Assembly: GCF_012726345.1 (NCBI RefSeq)
Contig: NZ_PTXN01000002.1
Span: forward strand, 62,001 to 126,000
Direction: 5' to 3'
Source: Marinomonas sp. UCMA 3892
GTDB lineage: Bacteria; Pseudomonadota; Gammaproteobacteria; Pseudomonadales; Marinomonadaceae
Length of the DNA stretch: 64,000 bases
Within the stretch, counting starts at the first letter, position 1; each line of letters starts with the position of its first letter. The translations under genes were made by a program, and so were the position numbers. The notes below the pieces were generated by a model, which searched no databases, was not told where the DNA came from, and saw nothing but the letters and a program-made list of their open reading frames with translations. Positions 45,670-54,245 of the stretch are shown here, piece by piece.

Positions 45670-45822
45670 CTACCCCTTGTTCACACTGCCTTTATTTGAT
45701 CTTTCATTTCTCTTCTGTTTCTTACGGTTATTTTTCTCAGTGACAATCTTGATGGCTTCATCCTTGGTTAAATGGGGATGCTTAGCGATCAACTCTTCCA
45801 CTTTGGTATCAAATGCGGTCAT
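45670..45822 (-). CDS. Small basic protein, 50 residues
   Basis: Starts M-T-A-F-D-T-K-V-E-E-L-I-A-K-H-P-H-L-T-K-style and ends in a highly basic tail rich in N, K and R. Residues 1-30 have the amphipathic helical look of a real protein (E-L-I-A-K-H-P, K-D-E-A-I-K-I-V-T-E-K), and the tail suggests nucleic-acid or ribosome contact. AAGAGA lies 9 nt before the ATG. A hairpin follows. Family not recognised; called on length-independent amino-acid composition, ribosome site and terminator placement. Confidence 0.55.
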   Translation of the reverse strand: MTAFDTKVEELIAKHPHLTKDEAIKIVTEKNNRKKQKRNERSNKGSVNKG

Positions 45823-45903
45823 TTATAAATCTCTTGTATTGAAGTACGAACAGGGTCGGTATTTTAACTCAGGAAGGATAGAGAAGATAACAATTCTTAG
45901 CAG

Positions 45904-46449
45904 TTAGGAAACCACTTTGAGGTTCGGCCACAAATCACACCACTCTTTTTCTAATACTCTTTCCTTAAAGTCGTTAGGTTTCGGGCGTTTGCTGTTTAAC
46001 GTAATCGTATGATTAAAATTTGCTTCTAAACCAAAAGGAGCAACCAACCTCACCCCTTTTCCCTTAACAAAAGTAGCACCGACAGCTGTCTCCACTTCCA
46101 CCCAATAGCTCATAGAATCCGCAGTCGACACATAAGGCTGATCATTGTTACGAACATGCATCCTTGCTTGATTCTTAACTGACCAAGGAAAACAGCTTAC
46201 CGCCTTAAGCCTTGCTTCATAATCAAGATCAGCATTTTCATCAATTACAGCAGAATCAAAGTAAATGAGATCGATGTCGTTTAATGGCGTTAAAACCTCT
46301 TTGTTATGAAGCTTATCCCAGATCAAGTTCCTAACAAATCCAGCGGCCAAACACCAATCATTCAGACCAAGTGTTGAAGCGAGTTCAAGTGCTTCCATTC
46401 GGTCACTATCAGATTCAATCCATTCAATGACTTGATCGCTAAACTTCAT
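45904..46449 (-). CDS. Nucleotidyltransferase family protein (DUF925 type)
   Basis: 181 residues. L-A-A-G-F-V-R-N-L-I-W-D followed by N-D-I-D-L-I-Y-F-D is the D-x-D catalytic pattern of the nucleotidyltransferase fold, in the small DUF925 arrangement. Later W-S-V-K-N-Q-A-R-M-H and Y-W-V-E-V-E fit the same family. Substrate unknown. Its ATG overlaps the stop of the DUF523 gene by 4 nt, so the two are one operon. Confidence 0.85.
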   Translation of the reverse strand: MKFSDQVIEWIESDSDRMEALELASTLGLNDWCLAAGFVRNLIWDKLHNKEVLTPLNDIDLIYFDSAVIDENADLDYEARLKAVSCFPWSVKNQARMHVRNNDQPYVSTADSMSYWVEVETAVGATFVKGKGVRLVAPFGLEANFNHTITLNSKRPKPNDFKERVLEKEWCDLWPNLKVVS

Positions 46450-46934
46450 GTATCTGTCTCTAATAGGCTTCGCAGTTCCGCTATCGTATGCTGGCTATAT
46501 ACTTTGATACCGTTACGCTCTAACAAGGTAGCAGTTACACCTGCGCCATCGATTTTATTTCCTTTAAATGTACCATCGTATATTTTTGAACTGCCACATG
46601 AAGGGCTTCCTTCTGCAAGCACGGCATAATCTATTTGTTGCTTTTGGCAGAGTTCCAAAGCCTTCTTGGCGCCACTGACAAATTGAGTCGTAACATCAAC
46701 GCCATCATTCCCAACAACCTTTGCAGAGCCGTCAAGAACATCAATACCTCTTCCTTTGATTATTTCAGCAGGTGCTCTTGGAGTTGGTAGACCAGCAGAC
46801 ACTTCAGGGCAAAAAACCACCAGCTCTGCATTTGACCTAAGCCAAGAAAAATCAGACTCAAGGATGGATAAACAGCTCGCGTTGTATCTCACCTTATTGC
46901 CGACCAAACACGAACTAACCAGTACTTTTACCAC
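46446..46934 (-). CDS. DUF523 family protein
   Basis: 162 residues. Starts V-K-V-L-V-S-S-C-L-V-G-N-K-V-R-Y-N, continues F-C-P-E-V-S-A-G-L-P-T-P-R-A-P-A-E and L-A-E-G-S-P-S-C-G-S, all conserved in DUF523. The two invariant cysteines suggest metal or thiol chemistry, but no function is established. Upstream gene of the pair with the nucleotidyltransferase. Confidence 0.9.
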   Translation of the reverse strand: MVKVLVSSCLVGNKVRYNASCLSILESDFSWLRSNAELVVFCPEVSAGLPTPRAPAEIIKGRGIDVLDGSAKVVGNDGVDVTTQFVSGAKKALELCQKQQIDYAVLAEGSPSCGSSKIYDGTFKGNKIDGAGVTATLLERNGIKVYSQHTIAELRSLLETDT

Positions 46935-46995
46935 TAGAACTCCTGTATAAAACTAAAAAGTGACAGAGAATAATACAAAGGGCTAAAAATAAAAA

Positions 46996-47601
46996 TCATA
47001 AATCTCGTTTGTATCGAGCAATCATATCTTCTTGTGCTTCGGGATCATCCTTTATTGATAGCTGATCATTAATCATCGCTCCCATCGTAGGAAAATCCGC
47101 CCTATCTATTTGCGCCTTTAAAGACCAAAGTTCAGAGCGCATTAACGCTTTAGCACAATGTAAAAACACTTCTTTGATGGTGATCTCAATACAGGTTTTG
47201 GGTGGGTTTCTGTCGTCAGAAAACAGGTTTAAATATTCAGGTGAGGTTGAAATACGAGCAAGCCCGTTAATTCGAAGCGTTTCATCAACACCTGGAATCA
47301 AAAACAAACACCCGATTTGCCCCGTTTCAATGATATTAACAAGGCTATCAAGCCGATTGTTTCCTTTCCCATCGGGCAAAATAATGCAGTTGTCATTGAT
47401 TATTTTCACGAATCCCGGATTTCCTCCACGAGGGGAACAATCAACAGAGCCGGATTTTGCGTAGGTCGAAATTGTCACAAACGGAGAATGCGCGAGAAAG
47501 TTACTGGATTGACGCTCTAAGGAAGGCAACAGCTTATCTTTAGCGCGTCCTTTTGGATAACCATAAAGTTCTCTGAGCTGCTCTTCGGAATCAAGATACA
47601 T
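46996..47601 (-). CDS. Pyridoxamine 5'-phosphate oxidase-fold FMN protein (MSMEG_1061/DR_2398 type)
   Basis: 201 residues, a split-barrel flavin or F420/haem-binding protein. P-F-V-T-I-S-T-Y-A-K-S-G-S-V-D-C-S-P-R-G-G-style sequence near 40-60 and L-P-D-G-K-G-N-N-R-L-D-S-L near 75 match this subfamily. Likely a small oxidoreductase; substrate unknown. 61 nt downstream side of the DUF523 gene but separately promoted. Confidence 0.85.
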   Translation of the reverse strand: MYLDSEEQLRELYGYPKGRAKDKLLPSLERQSSNFLAHSPFVTISTYAKSGSVDCSPRGGNPGFVKIINDNCIILPDGKGNNRLDSLVNIIETGQIGCLFLIPGVDETLRINGLARISTSPEYLNLFSDDRNPPKTCIEITIKEVFLHCAKALMRSELWSLKAQIDRADFPTMGAMINDQLSIKDDPEAQEDMIARYKRDL

Positions 47602-47742
47602 AAAATCTCCTTATAGTTAGCGCTTAATCTCGGATACCGGAACAGAGTAAAAATAAAAAGCCATACTATTCTTGTTTGGTATTTTTTGCTGTTGTCTGAA
47701 TGAGGTGTGTTTGTTTGGTTTTACTCTGGGATTGATTGTCAA

Positions 47743-47769
47743 TCAGCCGACACCTCAGCGGTCGGCTGA
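47743..47769. repeat. Hairpin downstream of the STAND NTPase gene
   Basis: TCAGCCGAC and GTCGGCTGA are perfect 9-nt inverted repeats with a 9-nt spacer; flanking TTGATTGT words occur on both sides (47731-47739 and 47771-47779). It lies in the 288-bp gap between the STAND gene end and the FMN-protein gene. It may be a terminator or the edge of an insertion. Confidence 0.5.
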
Positions 47770-47889
47770 ATTTGATTGTTATGAGGTATTCAGATGAAAA
47801 AACGCTCTAATATCTTAATTTTTCATCCACCCCTAATATCTTTATCTTCGCATCTTGCTAAAAGCAGATATTAACTCAATCAAAATCAA

Positions 47890-50800
47890 TTAATTGAGTG
47901 TTCGCCTGCACACGCTATATTTTGCATCACTAATCATGTCATTGGCTGTTTTACTTAAGCTCATATATTGCTCTAAGACTGTCACATCCTCTCTTGATCC
48001 CTTATGAACTAATGCACTAATAACTAAATCTAGTGCTTTTTCTGTCTTGCTAACGTCAAGCCATTCAATAAGCACTTCAAGAATATCTCTCCATAAAACA
48101 CCAGTCTTAATATAATCATCGATCCAGAAATCGATCCAGTACCCCCGACTAAACTCAACCATTTCATCTAATTCATTCGTTACTTGACTTTTACTCCATA
48201 AACCTTGCCTGTAGTTTTTCGGGTATTTTTCATCAAGATACTTACGTCTTAGATCAAACCATCCTCTCTCGTTGCACGCTTCCCATAGTGAGAAAATACA
48301 ATTATCGGACATATAATCCAGATATGGGATCAAAGAAATAATCTGCTTTTTCTTAGTAACTCCAGACCTACCTTTAACTTTTATTCCATAGTTCATGCTC
48401 AAATACTCTAGCATTTTTCGAGTATCAGAACTTTCTTCTATGGTTCGATTCGCAGATTTTAAACAATCAGTTGTTGCATGATAGAGTGCGACTTGAACAT
48501 ATTGAGGGCTATAGCGCAGGTGATCCCAATGCTTTAATAGCATGCTTTCGGATTTTCTTTCCGGCAAGGTCATCATTAGTTCAGATATAATCCAGTCAGA
48601 ATTGATACTATTAGTATATTCAAGGGAAACTATTCCCTTTCTTTCTTCTAAATAGTCATCGAGCGCCTGCAACAATTCTTCCGACCAAACATATCTAGCA
48701 TATTGCCACCAATATCTGGTATCTTCACGTGATAATTTGTCAATCAGATAAGGGATAGCCAAATGATCCCTTCGTTTTAACCTTTCGGCTAACATGCAGT
48801 CTTTCAGATTATCTAACTTTACATCCTCGCATAAAATGGCATTATCTTCTGGCTCTTTTGCCGTAGCCCAAATTAAAAATGCCTGAATTCTAATATGCTT
48901 ATCTTTACTATCGTCTCTCCACAAATCCAAAAGCAGTTTCCTAGTAGGTACTGACATTTTACGGGCACCACCTTCATATAGCCTCTCCCAATCTTGTACT
49001 GCGGTAAGAACGAAAGGAGAAAAGCTATCGCTCCCCTCTAGTCTGCGTCGTATATCGGCCAACTCCTCTACCACAAACCTAACAGCTTTATGATGATCCA
49101 TACCGTGAAGCATATATGTAATGGGCCAACGTAACTCTTCTCTTTCAGCATGCTGAATAAAATAATCGATTGCCTTATCTGGAGTCCACTTTCCAAATGC
49201 CCACCTTAAATCATGAGAGGCCAAGCCTCCCCTAGGAGATGGCATATTGTCATTCTTATCATCAGGCATTTCTGCCCACGCTTTCATTACCGGATCAAGC
49301 ATTTCTTCAGACTGATCACACCAACACTGTGCAAATGCCCAAAGATAGTCGTCAAGATGCTCTTCTCTATCTTTATCCGATGACCAGCACGCTAAAACAC
49401 CAATTGAAAGTAGTTCATCCCCTACATGTCCAGCTAAACGCAGAGCACCAGAACGTATAGCTTTATTTATATCACCTCTTTCAAGTAATTGATTAAGTGA
49501 AGCAACTAAGGTCTTCCCATACTTATATTTCGCATGTTCTATCTGGACATCTCGCCATGGAGCCCCCATTCCGGGTTTTAAACTTATACATAGCTCAACC
49601 CCTCCTGATATATCTCCATTTCTTAGCCGTGCCAGCTGGCCATTCATAATATTTTCGGGAAACTTTCTGACGATGTCCGAGATCCCAGGTGAATCTGTTT
49701 CACTTAAAACATAAAGCGCGTGCCAACGTGTATGTCTAAATGCTATTGAATGATTACTTTCATCAAGTACCCACTTGTTAATTTCCTTAAGAAAACAACT
49801 CTTTCTATCTTCTGATTGATGAGACGACCATTTCAATGCAAAGAAAAGAGAGAGGGGGTTTTCCTGATAAATAATATTAATAGTATTTTCATCGTACTCG
49901 ATGTCAGAAAGTGCCCGACCAATCAATTCAGAGTAAAAAGGATCGGAAAGAATATCTTGTTCCAGCTGACCGGAACTCAACTTTAGCTTAATATAATCCG
50001 ACAACAGAAAATCTCTTACTCTATCATGTCTAAATAATATCGTCTGATCATCAAGATCACTGCTATAACTTATGACCGATCGTTGTTTTGCCAGAATGTT
50101 AATGGCCTTGATGCTATCATTACCCATTTCGCTCCAACTCTTTAAATTGGACCAAGTAATCTCAAATTGTTTATGCCTTAACATACATCCTGCTAAGTTT
50201 CGCAAAGAATCTCGATATTCTGAAGCTATATTTATTGAGTTATCATCTGCCTCTGCTTTTAATAGTACGTTGTTTATATATGATCTAATCACAAACTCAG
50301 GGTCAGGGGACTCTCCAATATCCTGAAGATCTATCAAAAGCGGGTCATACCCTAAAGCTTTTGCGATTTCTTGTGATTTTAGCTTTGATATTTCAGTTCC
50401 ACATAGTTTTGCCTTTTCTATGACGGCATTTTCTCCTTCCTGAACGCTATATTTATTAGCAAGGACAAAGTAGGCCTGAGCATCCTTCTTCCGGTTTTCG
50501 TCTAGCAGCGCTGTATGCTTAGGCCATACAGGGCAGAGAATATGGAAATTAGACTCTGAGTTCTTATCCATATTTTTTGCCCAAGCAATAACTTTTTCAA
50601 TCAAGTCATTTGGTCGGATCGAACGATTAACGTCCTCAATAACAATTATCATCGGACAATTACTAGAACAGAATGTTAAAGCTGATAGGCTTTTTTGATC
50701 TAATGTAGGATGTAGTTTTTTAAGAGACTGATATATAGCCTGATCCAAAGTCATTGCATCAGTTAAAATGGCATGCGACATAATTATACCGACACCACCC

Positions 50801-51570
50801 TCTACAATATGTTTATTAAGGTACTTAAAACAAGCTACAGACTTACCATTACCTGACTCACCAACAACCAAAGATAGAGGTCTCTTCGACGACATGTCAA
50901 TATCACTATCTAAGCCTCGACGAACCCACAGGTCTTGGCAACCTCGAAACATGAGGGGTGCATTTTCATTAAGGCTTTTTTTGGACAACTCCTTTAATAG
51001 TTCGAGCGAAAGCAGTTCCTGCTCTGCCCCTAAATATTCTTTTCTTAACCACTGTCCCACCGGGTCAGTATCAAGAAAGTGAGCAATACGAGATGCTGGC
51101 CATAAATCAATATTGATCCCAGATGTTCTTGCAATAGCCTCAGCTTCTCGAACCAATTCCTGTGATGGATCTGATGTAACAGTAAGAACTAGAGTACCAA
51201 TTAAGTTAGGGGTTCTTATACGCTCTTCTTCATAGACGGCTATAGTTTTCAATATATCACCAGGGCCTTCCTGTTTAGCTTCCGGCTTTCTACGCTTAAC
51301 CTTAGACGGATCATGCAACCACTTTTTTTCTAACTTATCCCTGCCTCCCGTCGTATGATGTACAGATATCATATGAGGCTGCCGATTGGATTTATTGAAT
51401 GTTATTCCATCAATCGGACCTTTAACGGTTTTTCCGTCAGTGTTCACACCTGTGTGAACGAGTGACTCATATATAGGGTTGGCTTCTCTCAATACAGAAG
51501 TGGCAAGACGCTCAAATAAACCAGTGTCCGTGATCTCGGCAAGTGCTTTTAATGTTGAGGCATGAGCCAT
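47890..51570 (-). CDS. Large STAND-type P-loop NTPase with nuclease-like N-terminus, candidate anti-phage protein
   Basis: 1226 residues from ATG 51570 (GGAAAAG before it); a GTG at 51615 would add 15 residues. Residues 1-180: an alpha/beta domain with F-E-R-L-A near 20, G-P-I-D-G-I near 53 and M-I-S-V-H-H-T-T near 68, laid out like a PD-(D/E)xK or Mrr nuclease but with H-H where E-x-K is expected; it closes with D-P-V-G-Q-W-L-R-K-E-Y-L-G. Residues 225-560: NTPase with Walker A G-E-S-G-N-G-K-S at 237-244 and Walker B M-I-I-V-I-E-D-V-N at about 307-315, then winged-helix-like part with R-H-D-R-V-R-D-F-L. Residues 600-1226: helical repeats. This three-part plan is that of Avs-like STAND defence proteins. 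Isolated single gene, AT-richer than neighbours, repeats beside it. Confidence 0.75.
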   Translation of the reverse strand: MAHASTLKALAEITDTGLFERLATSVLREANPIYESLVHTGVNTDGKTVKGPIDGITFNKSNRQPHMISVHHTTGGRDKLEKKWLHDPSKVKRRKPEAKQEGPGDILKTIAVYEEERIRTPNLIGTLVLTVTSDPSQELVREAEAIARTSGINIDLWPASRIAHFLDTDPVGQWLRKEYLGAEQELLSLELLKELSKKSLNENAPLMFRGCQDLWVRRGLDSDIDMSSKRPLSLVVGESGNGKSVACFKYLNKHIVEGGVGIIMSHAILTDAMTLDQAIYQSLKKLHPTLDQKSLSALTFCSSNCPMIIVIEDVNRSIRPNDLIEKVIAWAKNMDKNSESNFHILCPVWPKHTALLDENRKKDAQAYFVLANKYSVQEGENAVIEKAKLCGTEISKLKSQEIAKALGYDPLLIDLQDIGESPDPEFVIRSYINNVLLKAEADDNSINIASEYRDSLRNLAGCMLRHKQFEITWSNLKSWSEMGNDSIKAINILAKQRSVISYSSDLDDQTILFRHDRVRDFLLSDYIKLKLSSGQLEQDILSDPFYSELIGRALSDIEYDENTINIIYQENPLSLFFALKWSSHQSEDRKSCFLKEINKWVLDESNHSIAFRHTRWHALYVLSETDSPGISDIVRKFPENIMNGQLARLRNGDISGGVELCISLKPGMGAPWRDVQIEHAKYKYGKTLVASLNQLLERGDINKAIRSGALRLAGHVGDELLSIGVLACWSSDKDREEHLDDYLWAFAQCWCDQSEEMLDPVMKAWAEMPDDKNDNMPSPRGGLASHDLRWAFGKWTPDKAIDYFIQHAEREELRWPITYMLHGMDHHKAVRFVVEELADIRRRLEGSDSFSPFVLTAVQDWERLYEGGARKMSVPTRKLLLDLWRDDSKDKHIRIQAFLIWATAKEPEDNAILCEDVKLDNLKDCMLAERLKRRDHLAIPYLIDKLSREDTRYWWQYARYVWSEELLQALDDYLEERKGIVSLEYTNSINSDWIISELMMTLPERKSESMLLKHWDHLRYSPQYVQVALYHATTDCLKSANRTIEESSDTRKMLEYLSMNYGIKVKGRSGVTKKKQIISLIPYLDYMSDNCIFSLWEACNERGWFDLRRKYLDEKYPKNYRQGLWSKSQVTNELDEMVEFSRGYWIDFWIDDYIKTGVLWRDILEVLIEWLDVSKTEKALDLVISALVHKGSREDVTVLEQYMSLSKTANDMISDAKYSVCRRTLN

Positions 51571-52030
51571 ATCTTTTCCAATCCCTTGATTTAGATTCCT
51601 ATGTCTTGCCTTCACTATTTTTTACTAAGCAAAACATGGAATATCACTCTTTTAAATTTAGATCGTTTGAGCCTACTATTTTTGATTTCGTGTCAATATC
51701 GCCTAAGCAATCCATGCTAATTAATCCATTACGATAAACTGACAATACAATGAAAGCGTAGTTAAAACCATAAGACTTTTGTGGGATTGTGAAGATTAGA
51801 ACCCCATCTTCCGTCTTCCCCTTGAAGAAAGGGGAAGAGACTTGGCAGCTATATTCAATGAGTTATGCATTTACGAATAACAACGAGGAGCAAAGCAAAC
51901 ACCAAGAGCGAGGTCAAACGACAGTGTCGAGCGGTGGTGTTTGGTTTGCTCCAAGCGCCGATGTGGAAGTCAGGGTCAAAGCCTTCCCCTTGGCTCTTTA
52001 GTTCAAGTAAAAGGGGAAGGCACAGTCCGA
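51571..52030. other. Intergenic region (460 bp) with repeat element upstream of the STAND gene
   Basis: Contains the promoter of the STAND gene (within 51616-51790, AT-rich) and the CTTCCC element at 51798-52025. Short frames in it have no coding character. Confidence 0.6.
51798..52025. repeat. CTTCCC/GGGAAGG element pair
   Basis: Two hairpins: CTTCCCCTT/AAGGGGAAG at 51815-51837 and GCCTTCCCCTT/AAGGGGAAGGC at 51981-52021 (11-bp stem), about 145 nt apart. The left part resembles, in reverse orientation, 20806-20846. No transposase. Acts as a dispersed non-coding repeat between the STAND gene and the M32 peptidase gene. Confidence 0.6.
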
Positions 52031-53512
52031 CTATAAGTACCGCCCTTCTAGGTGTTTTCTAAAATGTGCGGCGTTTAGCGTCTCGCCAGTTGCGCGTTTG
52101 ACGAGTTCATCTGTGGTGTGGAGGGAGGCTTGTGACCAGATGTTGTCGCTTAGCCATTGGAAGATTGGGTTTAGATCGCCACTTTGAATAGCGGCGTCGA
52201 AATCGACCTTTTGTATCATGGTGGCTTTGTATTGGGCGGCGTACATGGCACCTAGTGTGTAGCTTGGGAAATATCCAAATGCGCCATCTGTCCAGTGGAT
52301 GTCTTGCATACAACCGTTTTTGTAGTTGTCTTTGGTGGAGATGCCAAGGGCGGCTTTCATTTTCTCATCCCACAATGCCGGTACGTCGGTGTGTTCTATC
52401 ACGCCGTTGATCAGGTCACGCTCGATCTCGTAACGCATGATGACATGAGCAGGATACGTGAGTTCATCGGCGTCGACACGAATGAAACCTTTTTCTACTT
52501 GGGTGTAGATTTTGTAGAGGTTGTCTTCGGCAAACACAGGGTCGTGGTGTGCGTTGAAGGCTTCGGCAGAGAGTCGTGATAAGTGGGAAATAAACGGCTT
52601 GCTGCGCCCTATTTGCATTTCAAAGAAGAGCGACTGAGATTCATGAATGCCCATGGAGCGGGCTTCGCCAACAGGTAATCCAGCAAAGGCTTTTGGCAAG
52701 CCTTGTTCGTAACGGGCGTGCCCTGTTTCGTGAACGATGCCCATTAAGGCTTGTACAAAGTCTTTTTCATCGTAGCGCGTGGTAATGCGCACATCGGTTG
52801 GTACGCCGCCACAAAATGGGTGAACACTTTGGTCTAGTCGACCACGATCAAAGTCGAATTGCAGAAGCTTCATGACTTCTAAGCCAAGGGCTTTTTGAGT
52901 CGCGGTGGAAAAAGTGCCTGATGGCAATATGATGGATTCCGCTTTCTGTTTTTCCAGTACGTTTTCAATCAGTTCTGGTAACCAGGTTTTAACATCGGTA
53001 AACAAAGTATTAAGCGACGCAGTTGTGGTGCCCGGTTCGTATTTGTCGAGCATGGCGTCATAAGGCGTAAGACCTAATGCTTCGCCACGGGTTTTCGCTT
53101 CTTCACGAGATAAGGCAACGACGTCTTTCCAGTTATTCTCGAAGCCTGTCCAATCGTTTTCTTGACGCTGGGAGCGCCACGCATGTTCGCATTTAGAACC
53201 CGCGATGGATTGCGCCTGTACTAGGTCTTCTGGAACGACAGTAGCTTGCTGCCATTGGCGTTTCATCTCGCGTAGGCTGGCTTGTTGTTCTGTGCTTAAG
53301 GATTCTTGTTCAGCGTTACCAAACCATTCTTCTAGTTGGGGTTGTGTCGATAGTCGATGAATGTGAACCGATAATTCCGCCATGGCGTTGGAACGGGCTT
53401 CGCTGCCGCCCGATGGCATGTTTGCCGCTGCATCCCAGCCCAGCATGGCTTGAGCGTGGTTAAAGTGGCTGAGTGTTTGGTAGTGTGACGTTAACTTGTC
53501 GTAGTTGGACAT
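52031..53512 (-). CDS. Carboxypeptidase M32 (thermostable carboxypeptidase 1 type)
   Basis: 493 residues. Zinc motif H-E-T-G-H-A-R-Y-E-Q-G near residue 262 is the M32 form of H-E-x-x-H, with the third ligand in the helix E-S-Q-S-L-F-F-E-M. N-terminal N-Y-D-K-L-T-S-H-Y...M-L-G-W-D and C-terminal H-W-T-D-G-A-F-G-Y-F-P-S-Y-T-L-G also fit. Cleaves C-terminal residues from peptides in the cytoplasm. I use ATG 53512, which has AGGA 9 nt before it; ATG 53524 abuts the AGG and is less likely. Solitary gene. Confidence 0.93.
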   Translation of the reverse strand: MSNYDKLTSHYQTLSHFNHAQAMLGWDAAANMPSGGSEARSNAMAELSVHIHRLSTQPQLEEWFGNAEQESLSTEQQASLREMKRQWQQATVVPEDLVQAQSIAGSKCEHAWRSQRQENDWTGFENNWKDVVALSREEAKTRGEALGLTPYDAMLDKYEPGTTTASLNTLFTDVKTWLPELIENVLEKQKAESIILPSGTFSTATQKALGLEVMKLLQFDFDRGRLDQSVHPFCGGVPTDVRITTRYDEKDFVQALMGIVHETGHARYEQGLPKAFAGLPVGEARSMGIHESQSLFFEMQIGRSKPFISHLSRLSAEAFNAHHDPVFAEDNLYKIYTQVEKGFIRVDADELTYPAHVIMRYEIERDLINGVIEHTDVPALWDEKMKAALGISTKDNYKNGCMQDIHWTDGAFGYFPSYTLGAMYAAQYKATMIQKVDFDAAIQSGDLNPIFQWLSDNIWSQASLHTTDELVKRATGETLNAAHFRKHLEGRYL

Positions 53513-53654
53513 GGTCGTTTTCATCCTATGTAACAGTTGTTCTGTGTGTAAGATTGATATAAATGGGTGATAGCGAGGTAAAATTTGTCATCAGTTACAT
53601 TTAGTCTAAATCGTTTTATACTTCTTAGACATGAAATATTGCTAGGTGACGAAG

Positions 53655-53855
53655 ATGAAACTAAATGATTTAACTGCGAGCGAAAAAGTGACACTAGCTC
53701 AGCAGCTTTGGGACTCTGTCGCAAGTGATCAAGATGCCATAAAGCTCACTACAACCCAAAAAAATGAATTAGACAATAGACTGGCACAATTTGAATTAGA
53801 TCAAAATGTCGGCTCAGATTGGGACACAATAAAATCTAAAATATTAGGCTCATAA
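53655..53855 (+). CDS. Addiction-module antitoxin (TIGR02574-type, RelE/ParE partner)
   Basis: 66 residues: L-T-A-S-E-K-V-T-L-A-Q-Q-L-W-D-S-V followed by an acidic helix E-L-D-N-R-L-A-Q-F-E, the usual form of this small antitoxin class, which neutralises the toxin by wrapping and usually lacks a classical DNA-binding domain. AGGTG lies 8 nt before ATG 53655; a GTG at 53646 is less likely. Its stop shares a base with the toxin start (TAATG), so the pair is coupled. Confidence 0.87.
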   Translation: MKLNDLTASEKVTLAQQLWDSVASDQDAIKLTTTQKNELDNRLAQFELDQNVGSDWDTIKSKILGS

Positions 53856-54151
53856 TGCAATATAAAGTAAGGATACGCCCAGAGGTCGAGGATGACCTGA
53901 AAGAAGCTTACTCATACTTCGAACATTGCAAAGCAGGACTTGGCACTGAATTTATGCTTTGTATTGAGGATACGTTGTTAAAAATTTCCACTCATCCAAA
54001 ACAATACCCGATTGCTCACAAGACACTTCATAGGGCTTTAATAAATAAATTTCCATACGGTATTTTCTATACTATTCAGCAAAATATGGTTGTTATTTTT
54101 GCTGTCATGCATTGCGCTCGTGATCCCCAAAAATGGATGTTGAGAAGCTAA
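53855..54151 (+). CDS. Type II toxin, RelE/ParE family
   Basis: 98 residues. V-R-I-R-P-E-V-E-D-D-L-K-E-A-Y-S-Y-F near the start, F-P-Y-G-I-F-Y-T-I and V-M-H-C-A-R-D-P-Q-K-W at the end are typical of ParE/RelE toxins with this antitoxin type. ParE members inhibit gyrase and RelE members cut ribosome-bound mRNA; sequence alone does not decide. The gene overlaps the antitoxin by one base. A strong bidirectional terminator follows. Confidence 0.9.
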   Translation: MQYKVRIRPEVEDDLKEAYSYFEHCKAGLGTEFMLCIEDTLLKISTHPKQYPIAHKTLHRALINKFPYGIFYTIQQNMVVIFAVMHCARDPQKWMLRS

Positions 54152-54182
54152 ACTAAAGATTTAAACTCATAACCTATCAACT

Positions 54183-54223
54183 AAAAAGCCGAGACATTTT
54201 TAAAAGAAACGTCTCGGCTTTTT
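54183..54223. terminator. Bidirectional terminator between the toxin gene and dld
   Basis: AAAAAGCCGAGAC (54183-54195) pairs with GTCTCGGCTTTTT (54211-54223), 13 bp with a 15-nt loop, with A and T tracts that suit both converging genes. Confidence 0.88.
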
Positions 54224-54245
54224 GCATTTACTCTTGTTCTAACGC

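Noticed and set aside
51789..52001. Short plus-strand frames in the CTTCCC element
   Set aside because: They fall in a non-coding dispersed repeat and have no homology or ribosome site.
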